Program-made: the position numbers and the translations under genes
Shown: positions 1 through 12,355 of the stretch, piece by piece
Layout: each line of letters opens with the position of its first letter
Numbering within the stretch: position 1 is the stretch's first letter
Assembly (NCBI GenBank): GCA_964016875.1
Contig: OZ024720.1
Span: forward strand, 38,593,106-38,657,105
Reading direction: 5' to 3'
Length of the DNA: 64,000 nt
From: Fallopia convolvulus
Taxonomy: Eukaryota; Streptophyta; Magnoliopsida; Caryophyllales; Polygonaceae
The notes under the pieces: model-generated
What the model saw: only the letters and a program-made list of their open reading frames with translations
Told to the model about the DNA's origin: nothing
The model's database searches: none

Positions 1-409
1 TAATCTAGTTTTGTAAGAGTGTATAATCGAGCTTGCTCGTGAGCATAAAATCGAGTTTGCTCTTGAACAAACGAGTCGAGTTATCTTGTGCTCAAGCTCA
101 GTTCATTTATCATTCTAGCCATAATGCTCAAGCTCAGTTCGTTTATAAACCGATCCGAACACGAACAAGATTTAACCGAGCCGAACACCGAATTTGTCAC
201 GAACGACTCGGTTCGCTCGTGAGCATAAAATCTAGTTTGCTCTTGAACAAACGAGCCGAGTTATCTTGTGCTCAAGCTCAGTTCATTTATCATTCTAGCC
301 ATAATGCTCAAGCTCAGTTCGTTTATAAACCGATCCGAACACGAACAAGATTTAACCGAGCTGAACACCGAATTTCTCACGAACGACTCGGTTCATTTAT
401 CGACCTATC
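1..409 (+). repeat. CGAG-rich insert inside a satellite monomer, copy A, with internal duplication
   Basis: This non-satellite stretch is rich in CTCG/CGAG/GAGC words and interrupts a satellite monomer. The motif beginning ctcgtgagcataaaatc occurs at 36 and again at 216, so this copy carries an internal tandem duplication of 180 bp that the other three copies lack. The right junction is near 409, where satellite resumes at the usual 'tttatgcttatgcc' position. The left end is cut by the window. A reading frame runs through the duplication only because 180 is a multiple of three; it starts at TTG and I do not regard it as a gene. CTCG/GAGC-rich dispersed elements of this style are common in plant genomes, but I cannot name the family. 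Confidence 0.75.
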
Positions 410-2789
410 TTTTTGCTTATGCCTAGATGTCTTTAAAGTTCACGTGTTTTTTCTCCTTTTGCCTTTCAAATAACTTGTGATCTAACATTGCACGCCAATT
501 GTTCGATGTAAATGTCACTCCTAAATGTGGCATTCGGTTTCTAGGTTCGAATTTATGCTATTCAATCGTTCTTGATTTTATAGTGCTTATGCCTAAATGT
601 CTATAAAGTTCACTTGTTTTGTCTCCTTTTTCCTTTAAAATGACTTGTGATCTAACATTGCACGCCAAGTGTTTGATGAAATGTCCATTTAAATATCACT
701 CCTAAAAGTGGCATTCGTTTTCTAAGTTTGAATTTATGCTTTCATTCGATCGGTCTTGATTTTGTAGTGTTGAATGTGCTTAATGGCTTGATACTATCCT
801 CATTCTTTATGCTTATTAATAGATGTCTTTAGAGTTCACTATTTTTTTCTCCTTTTGCCTTTAAAATGACTTTTGATCTAACATTGCATGCCAAGTGTTC
901 GATGAAATGTCCATGTAAATGTCACTCCAAAATATGGCATTCTGTTTCTAGGTTCGAATTTATGCTATTCGATCGATCTTGATTTTATAGTGCAGAATTT
1001 GCTTATTGGCTTGATACTATCCTTATTCTTTATGCTTATGCCTAGATGTCTATAAAGTTAACTTGTTTTTTCTCCTTTTGCCTTTAAAATGACTTGTGAT
1101 CTTAATTTGCACGCCAAGTGTTCGATGAAATGTCCATGTAAATGTCACTCCTAAAAGTGGCATTCGGTTTCTAGGTTCTTATTTATGCTTGTATTCAATC
1201 GATGTTGATTTTGTAGTTTTGAATGTGCTTATTGGTTTAATACTATCCTCATTCTTTATGCTTATGCCCAGATGTCCTTAGAGTTCAATTGTTTTTCTCC
1301 TTTTGCCTTTAAAATGACTTTGATCTAACCTGGCACGCCAAGTGTTCGATAAAATGTCCAAGTAAATGTCACTCCTAAAAGTGGCATTCGTTTTCTAAGT
1401 TCGAATTAATGCTTTTTTTTATCGGTCTTGATTTTGTAGTGTCAAATGTGCTTAATGGCTTGATAATATCCTCCTTCCTTATCCTTATGCATAGACGTCT
1501 TTAATGTTCTCTTGCTTTTTCTCCTTTTGCCTTTGAAATGACTTGTGATCTAACATTGCACGCCAAGTGTTCGAAGAATTGTCGATGTAAATGTCACTCC
1601 TAAAAGTGGCATTCGTTTTCTATGTTCGAATTTATGATTTTTTTCGATCGGTCTTGATTTTGTAGTGTCGAATGTGCTTATTGGCTTGATACTATCATCA
1701 TTCTTTATGCTTATGCCCAAATGTCTTTAGAGTTCAATTGTTTTTTCTCCTTTTGCCTTTAAAATAACTTATGATCTAACATGGCACATCAAGTGTTCGA
1801 TGAAATGTCCAAGTAAATGTCACTCCTAAAAGTGGCATTCGTTTTCTAAGTTCGAATTAATGCTTTTTTTATGGGTCTTGATTTTGTAGTGTCGAATGTG
1901 CTTAATGGCTTGATAATATCCTCCTTCCTCATGCTTATGCATAGACGTCTTTAATGTTCTCTTGCTTTTTCTCCTTTTGCCTTTAAAATGACTTGTGATC
2001 AAACATTTTACGCCAAGTGTTCGATGAAATGTCCATGTAAATGCCAGTCCTAAAATTGGCATTCACTTTCTAGGTTCTTATTTATGCTTGTATTCGATCG
2101 GTATTGATTTTGTAGAGTCAAATGTGCTTATTGGCTTGATACTATCCTCATTCTTTATGCTTATGCCCAGATGTATTTAGAGTTCACTTGTTTTTTCTCC
2201 TTTTGCCTTTGAAATGACTTGTGATCTAACATTGCACGCAAAATATTTGATGAAATGTCCATGTAAATGTCACTCCTAAAAGTGGCATCTTGTTTCTAGG
2301 TTGGAATTTGTGCTTTTTTTCGACCGGTCTTGATTTTGTAGTGTCGAATGTGCTTATTGGATTGATTCTATCCTCATTCTTTATGCTTATGCCAAGATAT
2401 CTTTAGAATTCACTTGTTTTTTCTCCTTTTGCCTTTAAAATGACTAGTGATCTAACATTGCACGCCCAGTGTTCGATTAAATACCAATGCAAATGTCCTT
2501 CCTAAATGTGACATTCGTTTTCTAGGTTCGAATTTATGCTCTTATTCCACCGGTCTTGATTTTGTAGTGCAGAATGTGTATATTGGCTTGATACTATCCA
2601 CATTTTTTATGCTTATGCCCGGATGTCTATAAAGTTCACATGTTTTTTCTCCTTTTGCCTATAAAATGACTTGTGATCTAATATTGCAAGCCAGGTGTTT
2701 GATGAAATGTCCATGTAAATGTCACTCCTAAATGTTGCATTCGGTTTCTAGGTTCGAATTTATGCTTTTATTCGTTCGGTCTTGATTTT
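410..2789 (+). repeat. Satellite array, about ten monomers of 225-230 bp
   Basis: Head-to-tail monomers are recognised by recurring blocks in fixed order: ttctaggttcgaatttatgc, cggtcttgattttgtagtg, cttattggcttgatactatc, cttatgcctagatgtcttt, aaaatgacttgtgatctaac, attgcacgccaagtgttcga, aatgtcactcctaaa. Neighbouring monomers here differ at many sites, so this part is diverged and lacks the higher-order homogeneity seen from 4.5 kb. The first monomer lacks about 11 bases around the 'gaaatgtccat' block, a change shared with the monomers after inserts C and D. No gene is present; the short ORFs read satellite. Confidence 0.95.
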
Positions 2790-3032
2790 ATGAACTTGTA
2801 ATCTAGTTTCTTATGCGTTTATAATCGAGCTTTCTCGTGAGAATAAAATCGAGTTTGCTCTTGAACAAATGAGCCGAGTTGTCTTGTGCTCAAGCTTAGT
2901 TCATTTATCTTTCGAGCCATAAAATTATGCTCAAGCTCAGTTCGTTTACAAACCAAGCCGAACACGAACAAGATTTAACCGAGCCGAACACCGAATTTCT
3001 CACGAACGACTCGGTTCATTTATCGCCCTATC
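2790..3032 (+). repeat. CGAG-rich insert, copy B
   Basis: This is the same insert as copy A without the 180-bp duplication. It sits at the same place in the monomer, between 'cttgattttatgaacttg' and 'ttatgcttatgcctagatg', replacing the usual 'tagtgcagaatgtgcttattggcttgatactatcctcattc' segment. It has small private changes, for example 'cattctagccataatg' reads 'ctttcgagccataaaattatg', so it is the most diverged of the four. The shared position argues for one ancestral insertion that spread with the satellite. Confidence 0.8.
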
Positions 3033-4480
3033 ATTATGCTTATGCCTAGATGTCTTTAAGTTCACGTGTTTTTTCTCCTTTTTCCTTTCTAACAACTTGT
3101 GATCTAACATTGCACGCCAACTGTTCGATGAAATGTCGGTTTAAATGTCACTCCTAAAAGTGGCATTCGGTCTCTAGGTTCGAATTTATGCTTTTATTCG
3201 ACAAGTCTTGATTTTGTAGTGTCGAATCTGCTTATTTGCTTGATACTATCCTCATTCTTTAATGCTTATGCCTAGATGTCTTTAGAATTCACTTGTTTTT
3301 TCTCCTATTGCCTCTAAAATGACTTGTGATCTAACATTGCACGTTAAGTGTTCGATGAAATGTCCTTGTAAATATCACTCCTAAATTTGGTATTCATTTT
3401 CTAGGGTCGAATTTATACTCTTATTCGAACGGTCTTGATTTTGAAGTGTAGAATGTGATAATTGCCTTGACACTATCCTTATTTTTTATGCTTATGCCTA
3501 GATGTCTATAAAGTTCACTTGTTTTTTCTCCTTTCTCCTTTAAAATGACTTGTGATCTAACATTGCACGCCAAGTGTTTGATGAAATGTCCATGTAAATG
3601 TCAATCCTAAAGTGGCATTCGGTTTTTAGGTTCGAATTTATGCTTTTATTCGATCGGTCTTGATTTTGTAGTGTTGAACGTGCTTATTGGCTTCTACTAT
3701 CCACTTTCTTTATTCTTATGCCTAGATGTCTTTAGAGTTCACTTGTTTTTTCTCCTTTTGCCTTTAAAATGACTTATGATCTAATATTGCATTCCAAGTG
3801 TTCGATGAAATGTCCATGTAAATGTCACTCCTAAATGTGGCATTCGTTTTCTAGGTTCGAATTTATGCTCTTATTCGACCGGTCTTGATTTTGAAGTGTA
3901 GAATGTGATTATTAGCTTGATACTATCCTCATTTTTATGCTTATGCCCATATGTCTTTAGAGTTCACTTGTTTTTTCTCCTTTTGCCTTTAAAATGACTT
4001 GTGATCTAACATTGCACGCCAAGTGTTTGAAGAAATGTCCATGTAAATGTCACTCCTAAAAGTAGCATTCGTTTACTAAGTTTGAATTTATGCTTTTTTT
4101 CGATCGGTCTTGATTTTGTAGTGTCGAATGTGCTTATTGGCTTGATATTATCCTCATTCTTTATGCTTATGCCTAGTTGTCTTTAAAGTTCACTTCTCTT
4201 TTCTCCTTTTGCCATTAACATGACTTGTGATCTAACATTGCCCCCCAAGTGTTTGATGAAATATCTATGTAAATGTCACTCCTAAAAGTGGCATTCGGTT
4301 TTTAGGTTCGAATTTATGCTTTTATTCGAACGGTCTTGATTTTACAGTGTCTAATGTGCTTATTGGATTGATGTTATCCTCATTCTTTATGCTTATGCTA
4401 ATATTTGTTTAGAATTCACTTGTTTTTTCTCCTTTTGCCTTTAAAATGACTTGTGAATTAACATTGCACGCCAAGTGTTC
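3033..4480 (+). repeat. Satellite, decayed left edge of the higher-order repeat
   Basis: Monomers from about 3,550 match in order those of the 1,575-bp higher-order unit downstream. Examples are the 'tcaatcctaaag' monomer near 3,600, the 'gtttactaag' monomer near 4,070 and the 'cagtgtctaatg' monomer near 4,350. They carry many more private substitutions than copies 2-5. This is what is expected at the margin of an array homogenised from its centre. No gene is present. Confidence 0.85.
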
Positions 4481-6056
4481 AACGAAATGTCCATTCCAAT
4501 GTCACTCCTAATGTGACATTCGGTTTCTAGGTTTGAATTTATGCTTTTGTTCGACCGGTCTTTGATTTTGTAGTGTCGAACGTGCTTATTGGCTTCTACT
4601 ATCCTCATTCTTTATGCTTATGTCTAGATGTCTTTAGAGTTCACTTGTTTTTTCTCCATTTGCCTTTAAAATGACATGTGATCTAACATTGCACGCTCAG
4701 TGTTCGATGATATGTCCATGTAAATGTCACTCCTAAATGTGGCATTCATTTTCTAGGATCGAATTTATGCTCTTATTCGACCCGTCTTGATTTTGTAGTG
4801 TAGTATGTGATTATTGGCTTGATACTATCCTCATTTTTATGCTTATGCCTAAATGTCTATAAAGTTCGCTTGTTTTTTCTCCTTTTGCCTTTAAAATGAT
4901 TTGTGATCTAACATTGTACGCCAAGTGCTTAATGAAATGTCCCTGTAAATGTCAATCCTAAAGTGGCATTCGGTTTCTAGGTTTGAATTTATGCTTTTAT
5001 TCGACCGGTCTTGATTTTGTAGTGTTGAACATGCTTATTGGCTTCTACTATCAACTTTCTTTATGCTTATGCCTAGATGTCTTTAGAGTTCACTTGTTTT
5101 TTCTCCTTTTGCCTTTAAAATGACTTGTGATCTAATATTGCATGCCAAGTGTTCGATGAAATGTCCATGTAAATGTCACTCCTAAATGTGGCATTCGTTT
5201 TGTTGGTTCGAATTTATGCTATTATTCGACCGGTCTTGATTTTGAAGTGTAGAATGTGATTATTGGCTTGATACTATCCTCATTTTTATGCTTATGCCTA
5301 AGTGTCTATAAAGTTCACTTTTTTTTCTCCTTTTTCCTTTAAAATTACTTGTGATCTAACATTGCACGCCAAGTGATTGATGAAATATCCATGTAAATGT
5401 CACTCCTAAAAGTGGCATTCGGTTTCTAGGTTCGAATTTATGCTTTTATTCGACCGGTCTTGATTTTACAGTGTCTAATGTGCTTATTGGATTGATGTTA
5501 TCCTCATTCTTTATGCTTATGCTTAGATTTGTTTAGAATTCACTTGTTTTTTCTCATTTTGCCTTCAAAATGACTTGTGATCTAACATTGCAGGCCAAGT
5601 GTTAGAAGAAATGTCCATGTAAATGCCACTCCAAAAAGTGGAATTCGTTTATTAAGTTCGAATTTATGCTTTTTTTCGATCGGTCTTGATTTTGTAGTGT
5701 CGAATGTGCTTATTGGCTTGATATTATCCTCATTCTTTATGCTTATGTCTAGATGTCTTTAGAGTTCACTTCTCTTTTCTCCTTTTGCCATTAAAATGAC
5801 TTGTGATCTAACAGTGCACGCCAAGTGATTGATGAAATATCCATGTAAATGTCACTCCTAAAAGTGGCATTCGGTTTCTAGGTTCGAATTTATGCTTTTA
5901 TTCGACCGGTCTTGATGTTACAGTGTCTAATGTGCTTATTGGATTGATGTTATCCTCATTCTTTATGCTTATGCTTATATTTGTTTAGAATTCACTTGTT
6001 TTTTCTCCTTTTGCCTTTAAAATGACTTGTGAATTAACATTGCACGCCAAGTGTTC
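4481..6056 (+). repeat. HOR copy 1 (7 monomers)
   Basis: This copy is 1,576 bp long and carries one extra T ('ggtctttgatt') near 4558. It keeps the older forms 'catgtgatctaac' and 'gttcgatgat' in m2, plus a private 'gctcagtg'. It is an outer, slightly more diverged copy. Confidence 0.93.
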
Positions 6057-7630
6057 AACGAAATGTCCATTCCAATGTCACTCCTAATGTGACATTCGGT
6101 TTCTAGGTTTGAATTTATGCTTTTGTTCGACCGGTCTTGATTTTGTAGTGTCGAACGTGCTTATTGGCTTCTACTATCCTCATTCTTTATGCTTATGTCT
6201 AGATGTCTTTAGAGTTCACTTGTTTTTTCTCCATTTGCCTTTAAAATGACATGTGATCTAACATTGCACGCTAAGTGTTCGATGATATGTCCATGTAAAT
6301 GTCACTCCTAAATGTGGCATTCATTTTCTAGGATCGAATTTATGCTCTTATTCGACCCGTCTTGATTTTGTAGTGTTGTATGTGATTATTGGCTTGATAC
6401 TATCCTCATTTTTATGCTTATGCCTAAATGTCTATAAAGTTCGCTTGTTTTTTCTCCTTTTGCCTTTAAAATGATTTGTGATCTAACATTGTACGCCAAG
6501 TGCTTAATGAAATGTCCCTGTAAATGTCAATCCTAAAGTGGCATTCGGTTTCTAGGTTCGAATTTATGCTTTTATTCGACCGGTCTTGATTTTGTAGTGT
6601 TGAACATGCTTATTGGCTTCTACTATCAACTTTCTTTATGCTTATGCCTAGATGTCTTTAGAGTTCACTTGTTTTTTCTCCTTTTGCCTTTAAAATGACT
6701 TGTGATCTAATATTGCATGCCAAGTGTTCGATGAAATGTCCATGTAAATGTCACTCCTAAATGTGGCATTCGTTTTGTTGGTTCGAATTTATGCTATTAT
6801 TCGACCGGTCTTGATTTTGAAGTGTAGAATGTGATTATTGGCTTGATACTATCCTCATTTTTATGCTTATGCCTAAGTGTCTATAAAGTTCACTTTTTTT
6901 CTCCTTTTTCCTTTAAAATTACTTGTGATCTAACATTGCACGCCAAGTGATTGATGAAATATCCATGTAAATGTCACTCCTAAAAGTGGCATTCGGTTTC
7001 TAGGTTCGAATTTATGCTTTTATTCGACCGGTCTTGATTTTACAGTGTCTAATGTGCTTATTGGATTGATGTTATCCTCATTCTTTATGCTTATGCTTAG
7101 ATTTGTTTAGAATTCACTTGTTTTTTCTCATTTTGCCTTCAAAATGACTTGTGATCTAACATTGCAGGCCAAGTGTTAGAAGAAATGTCCATGTAAATGC
7201 CACTCCTAAAAGTGGAATTCGTTTATTAAGTTCGAATTTATGCTTTTTTTCGATCGGTCTTGATTTTGTAGTGTCGAATGTGCTTATTGGCTTGATATTA
7301 TCCTCATTCTTTATGCTTATGTCTAGATGTCTTTAGAGTTCACTTCTCTTTTCTCCTTTTGCCATTAAAATGACTTGTGATCTAACAGTGCACGCCAAGT
7401 GATTGATGAAATATCCATGTAAATGTCACTCCTAAAAGTGGCATTCGGTTTCTAGGTTCGAATTTATGCTTTTATTCGACCGGTCTTGATGTTACAGTGT
7501 CTAATGTGCTTATTGGATTGATGTTATCCTCATTCTTTATGCTTATGCTTATATTTGTTTAGAATTCACTTGTTTTTTCTCCTTTTGCCTTTAAAATGAC
7601 TTGTGAATTAACATTGCACGCCAAGTGTTC
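6057..7630 (+). repeat. HOR copy 2 (7 monomers)
   Basis: This copy is 1,574 bp long, with one T fewer in the T-run near 6895. Its m2 still has 'catgtgatctaac' and 'gttcgatgat', grouping it with copy 1 and the copy after 13,479 rather than with copies 3-6. Confidence 0.93.
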
Positions 7631-9205
7631 AACGAAATGTCCATTCCAATGTCACTCCTAATGTGACATTCGGTTTCTAGGTTTGAATTTATGCTTTTGT
7701 TCGACCGGTCTTGATTTTGTAGTGTCGAACGTGCTTATTGGCTTCTACTATCCTCATTCTTTATGCTTATGTCTAGATGTCTTTAGAGTTCACTTGTTTT
7801 TTCTCCATTTGCCTTTAAAATGACATGTTATCTAACATTGCACGCTAAGTGTTTTATGATATGTCCATGTAAATGTCACTCCTAAATGTGGCATTCATTT
7901 TCTAGGATCGAATTTATGCTCTTATTCGACCCGTCTTGATTTTGTAGTGTAGTATGTGATTATTGGCTTGATACTATCCTCATTTTTATGCTTATGCCTA
8001 AATGTCTATAAAGTTCGCTTGTTTTTTCTCCTTTTGCCTTTAAAATGATTTGTGATCTAACATTGTACGCCAAGTGCTTAATGAAATGTCCCTGTAAATG
8101 TCAATCCTAAAGTGGCATTCGGTTTCTAGGTTCGAATTTATGCTTTTATTCGACCGGTCTTGATTTTGTAGTGTTGAACATGCTTATTGGCTTCTACTAT
8201 CAACTTTCTTTATGCTTATGCCTAGATGTCTTTAGAGTTCACTTGTTTTTTCTCCTTTTGCCTTTAAAATGACTTGTGATCTAATATTGCATGCCAAGTG
8301 TTCGATGAAATGTCCATGTAAATGTCACTCCTAAATGTGGCATTCGTTTTGTTGGTTCGAATTTATGCTATTATTCGACCGGTCTTGATTTTGAAGTGTA
8401 GAATGTGATTATTGGCTTGATACTATCCTCATTTTTATGCTTATGCCTAAGTGTCTATAAAGTTCACTTTTTTTTCTCCTTTTTCCTTTAAAATTACTTG
8501 TGATCTAACATTGCACGCCAAGTGATTGATGAAATATCCATGTAAATGTCACTCCTAAAAGTGGCATTCGGTTTCTAGGTTCGAATTTATGCTTTTATTC
8601 GACCGGTCTTGATTTTACAGTGTCTAATGTGCTTATTGGATTGATGTTATCCTCATTCTTTATGCTTATGCTTAGATTTGTTTAGAATTCACTTGTTTTT
8701 TCTCATTTTGCCTTCAAAATGACTTGTGATCTAACATTGCAGGCCAAGTGTTAGAAGAAATGTCCATGTAAATGCCACTCCTAAAAGTGGAATTCGTTTA
8801 TTAAGTTCGAATTTATGCTTTTTTTCGATCGGTCTTGATTTTGTAGTGTCGAATGTGCTTATTGGCTTGATATTATCCTCATTCTTTATGCTTATGTCTA
8901 GATGTCTTTAGAGTTCACTTCTCTTTTCTCCTTTTGCCATTAAAATGACTTGTGATCTAACAGTGCACGCCAAGTGATTGATGAAATATCCATGTAAATG
9001 TCACTCCTAAAAGTGGCATTCGGTTTCTAGGTTCGAATTTATGCTTTTATTCGACCGGTCTTGGTGTTACAGTGTCTAATGTGCTTATTGGATTGATGTT
9101 ATCCTCATTCTTTATGCTTATGCTTATATTTGTTTAGAATTCACTTGTTTTTTCTCCTTTTGCCTTTAAAATGACTTGTGAATTAACATTGCACGCCAAG
9201 TGTTC
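7631..9205 (+). repeat. HOR copy 3 (7 monomers)
   Basis: This copy is 1,575 bp long. It is the first to carry the derived m2 changes 'catgttatctaac' and 'gttttatgat' (near 7,828 and 7,851). It has a private 'cttggtgttacag' in m7 near 9,061. Confidence 0.93.
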
Positions 9206-10780
9206 AACGAAATGTCCATTCCAATGTCACTCCTAATGTGACATTCGGTTTCTAGGTTTGAATTTATGCTTTTGTTCGACCGGTCTTGATTTTGTAGTGT
9301 CGAACGTGCTTATTGGCTTCTACTATCCTCATTCTTTATGCTTATGTCTAGATGTCTTTAGAGTTCACTTGTTTTTTCTCCATTTGCCTTTAAAATGACA
9401 TGTTATCTAACATTGCACGCTAAGTGTTTTATGATATGTCCATGTAAATGTCACTCCTAAATGTGGCATTCATTTTCTAGGATCGAATTTATGCTCTTAT
9501 TCGACCCGTCTTGATTTTGTAGTGTAGTATGTGATTATTGGCTTGATACTATCCTCATTTTTATGCTTATGCCTAAATGTCTATAAAGTTCGCTTGTTTT
9601 TTCTCCTTTTGCCTTTAAAATGATTTGTGATCTAACATTGTACGCCAAGTGCTTAATGAAATGTCCCTGTAAATGTCAATCCTAAAGTGGCATTCGGTTT
9701 CTAGGTTCGAATTTATGCTTTTATTCGACCGGTCTTGATTTTGTAGTGTTGAACATGCTTATTGGCTTCTACTATCAACTTTCTTTATGCTTATGCCTAG
9801 ATGTCTTTAGAGTTCACTTGTTTTTTCTCCTTTTGCCTTTAAAATGACTTGTGATCTAATATTGCATGCCAAGTGTTCGATGAAATGTCCATGTAAATGT
9901 CACTCCTAAATGTGGCATTCGTTTTGTTGGTTCGAATTTATGCTATTATTCGACCGGTCTTGATTTTGAAGTGTAGAATGTGATTATTGGCTTGATACTA
10001 TCCTCATTTTTATGCTTATGCCTAAGTGTCTATAAAGTTCACTTTTTTTTCTCCTTTTTCCTTTAAAATTACTTGTGATCTAACATTGCACGCCAAGTGA
10101 TTGATGAAATATCCATGTAAATGTCACTCCTAAAAGTGGCATTCGGTTTCTAGGTTCGAATTTATGCTTTTATTCGACCGGTCTTGATTTTACAGTGTCT
10201 AATGTGCTTATTGGATTGATGTTATCCTCATTCTTTATGCTTATGCTTAGATTTGTTTAGAATTCACTTGTTTTTTCTCATTTTGCCTTCAAAATGACTT
10301 GTGATCTAACATTGCAGGCCAAGTGTTAGAAGAAATGTCCATGTAAATGCCACTCCTAAAAGTGGAATTCGTTTATTAAGTTCGAATTTATGCTTTTTTT
10401 CGATCGGTCTTGATTTTGTAGTGTCGAATGTGCTTATTGGCTTGATATTATCCTCATTCTTTATGCTTATGTCTAGATGTCTTTAGAGTTCACTTCTCTT
10501 TTCTCCTTTTGCCATTAAAATGACTTGTGATCTAACAGTGCACGCCAAGTGATTGATGAAATATCCATGTAAATGTCACTCCTAAAAGTGGCATTCGGTT
10601 TCTAGGTTCGAATTTATGCTTTTATTCGACCGGTCTTGATGTTACAGTGTCTAATGTGCTTATTGGATTGATGTTATCCTCATTCTTTATGCTTATGCTT
10701 ATATTTGTTTAGAATTCACTTGTTTTTTCTCCTTTTGCCTTTAAAATGACTTGTGAATTAACATTGCACGCCAAGTGTTC
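9206..10780 (+). repeat. HOR copy 4 (7 monomers)
   Basis: This copy is 1,575 bp long with the derived m2 changes. By eye it is almost identical to copies 3 and 5. Confidence 0.93.
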
Positions 10781-12355
10781 AACGAAATGTCCATTCCAAT
10801 GTCACTCCTAATGTGACATTCGGTTTCTAGGTTTGAATTTATGCTTTTGTTCGACCGGTCTTGATTTTGTAGTGTCGAACGTGCTTATTGGCTTCTACTA
10901 TCCTCATTCTTTATGCTTATGTCTAGATGTCTTTAGAGTTCACTTGTTTTTTCTCCATTTGCCTTTAAAATGACATGTTATCTAACATTGCACGCTAAGT
11001 GTTTTATGATATGTCCATGTAAATGTCACTCCTAAATGTGGCATTCATTTTCTAGGATCGAATTTATGCTCTTATTCGACCCGTCTTGATTTTGTAGTGT
11101 AGTATGTGATTATTGGCTTGATACTATCCTCATTTTTATGCTTATGCCTAAATGTCTATAAAGTTCGCTTGTTTTTTCTCCTTTTGCCTTTAAAATGATT
11201 TGTGATCTAACATTGTACGCCAAGTGCTTAATGAAATGTCCCTGTAAATGTCAATCCTAAAGTGGCATTCGGTTTCTAGGTTCGAATTTATGCTTTTATT
11301 CGACCGGTCTTGATTTTGTAGTGTTGAACATGCTTATTGGTTTCTACTATCAACTTTCTTTATGCTTATGCCTAGATGTCTTTAGAGTTCACTTGTTTTT
11401 TCTCCTTTTGCCTTTAAAATGACTTGTGATCTAATATTGCATGCCAAGTGTTCGATGAAATGTCCATGTAAATGTCACTCCTAAATGTGGCATTCGTTTT
11501 GTTGGTTCGAATTTATGCTATTATTCGACCGGTCTTGATTTTGAAGTGTAGAATGTGATTATTGGCTTGATACTATTCTCATTTTTATGCTTATGCCTAA
11601 GTGTCTATAAAGTTCACTTTTTTTTCTCCTTTTTCCTTTAAAATTACTTGTGATCTAACATTGCACGCCAAGTGATTGATGAAATATCCATGTAAATGTC
11701 ACTCCTAAAAGTGGCATTCGGTTTCTAGGTTCGAATTTATGCTTTTATTCGACCGGTCTTGATTTTACAGTGTCTAATGTGCTTATTGGATTGATGTTAT
11801 CCTCATTCTTTATGCTTATGCTTAGATTTGTTTAGAATTCACTTGTTTTTTCTCATTTTGCCTTCAAAATGACTTGTGATCTAACATTGCAGGCCAAGTG
11901 TTAGAAGAAATGTCCATGTAAATGCCACTCCTAAAAGTGGAATTCGTTTATTAAGTTCGAATTTATGCTTTTTTTCGATCGGTCTTGATTTTGTAGTGTC
12001 GAATGTGCTTATTGGCTTGATATTATCCTCATTCTTTATGCTTATGTCTAGATGTCTTTAGAGTTCACTTCTCTTTTCTCCTTTTGCCATTAAAATGACT
12101 TGTGATCTAACAGTGCACGCCAAGTGATTGATGAAATATCCATGTAAATGTCACTCCTAAAAGTGGCATTCGGTTTCTAGGTTCGAATTTATGCTTTTAT
12201 TCGACCGGTCTTGATGTTACAGTGTCTAATGTGCTTATTGGATTGATGTTATCCTCATTCTTTATGCTTATGCTTATATTTGTTTAGAATTCACTTGTTT
12301 TTTCTCCTTTTGCCTTTAAAATGACTTGTGAATTAACATTGCACGCCAAGTGTTC
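10781..12355 (+). repeat. HOR copy 5 (7 monomers)
   Basis: This copy is 1,575 bp long with the derived m2 changes. Private substitutions include 'ggtttctactatc' near 11,340 and 'ctattctcattt' near 11,575. Confidence 0.93.

Noticed and set aside
33..473. Open frame of 146 codons with internal repeat
   Set aside because: It starts at TTG, is created by the 180-bp duplication of a non-coding insert, and runs on into satellite. Equivalent frames at 15,862 and 17,173 are the same insert.
1826..2062. Short minus-strand frame in satellite, with similar ones at 38,209, 46,944 and 59,999
   Set aside because: These read the antisense of satellite monomers and recur wherever a monomer lacks stops. There is no domain and no conservation beyond the repeat.
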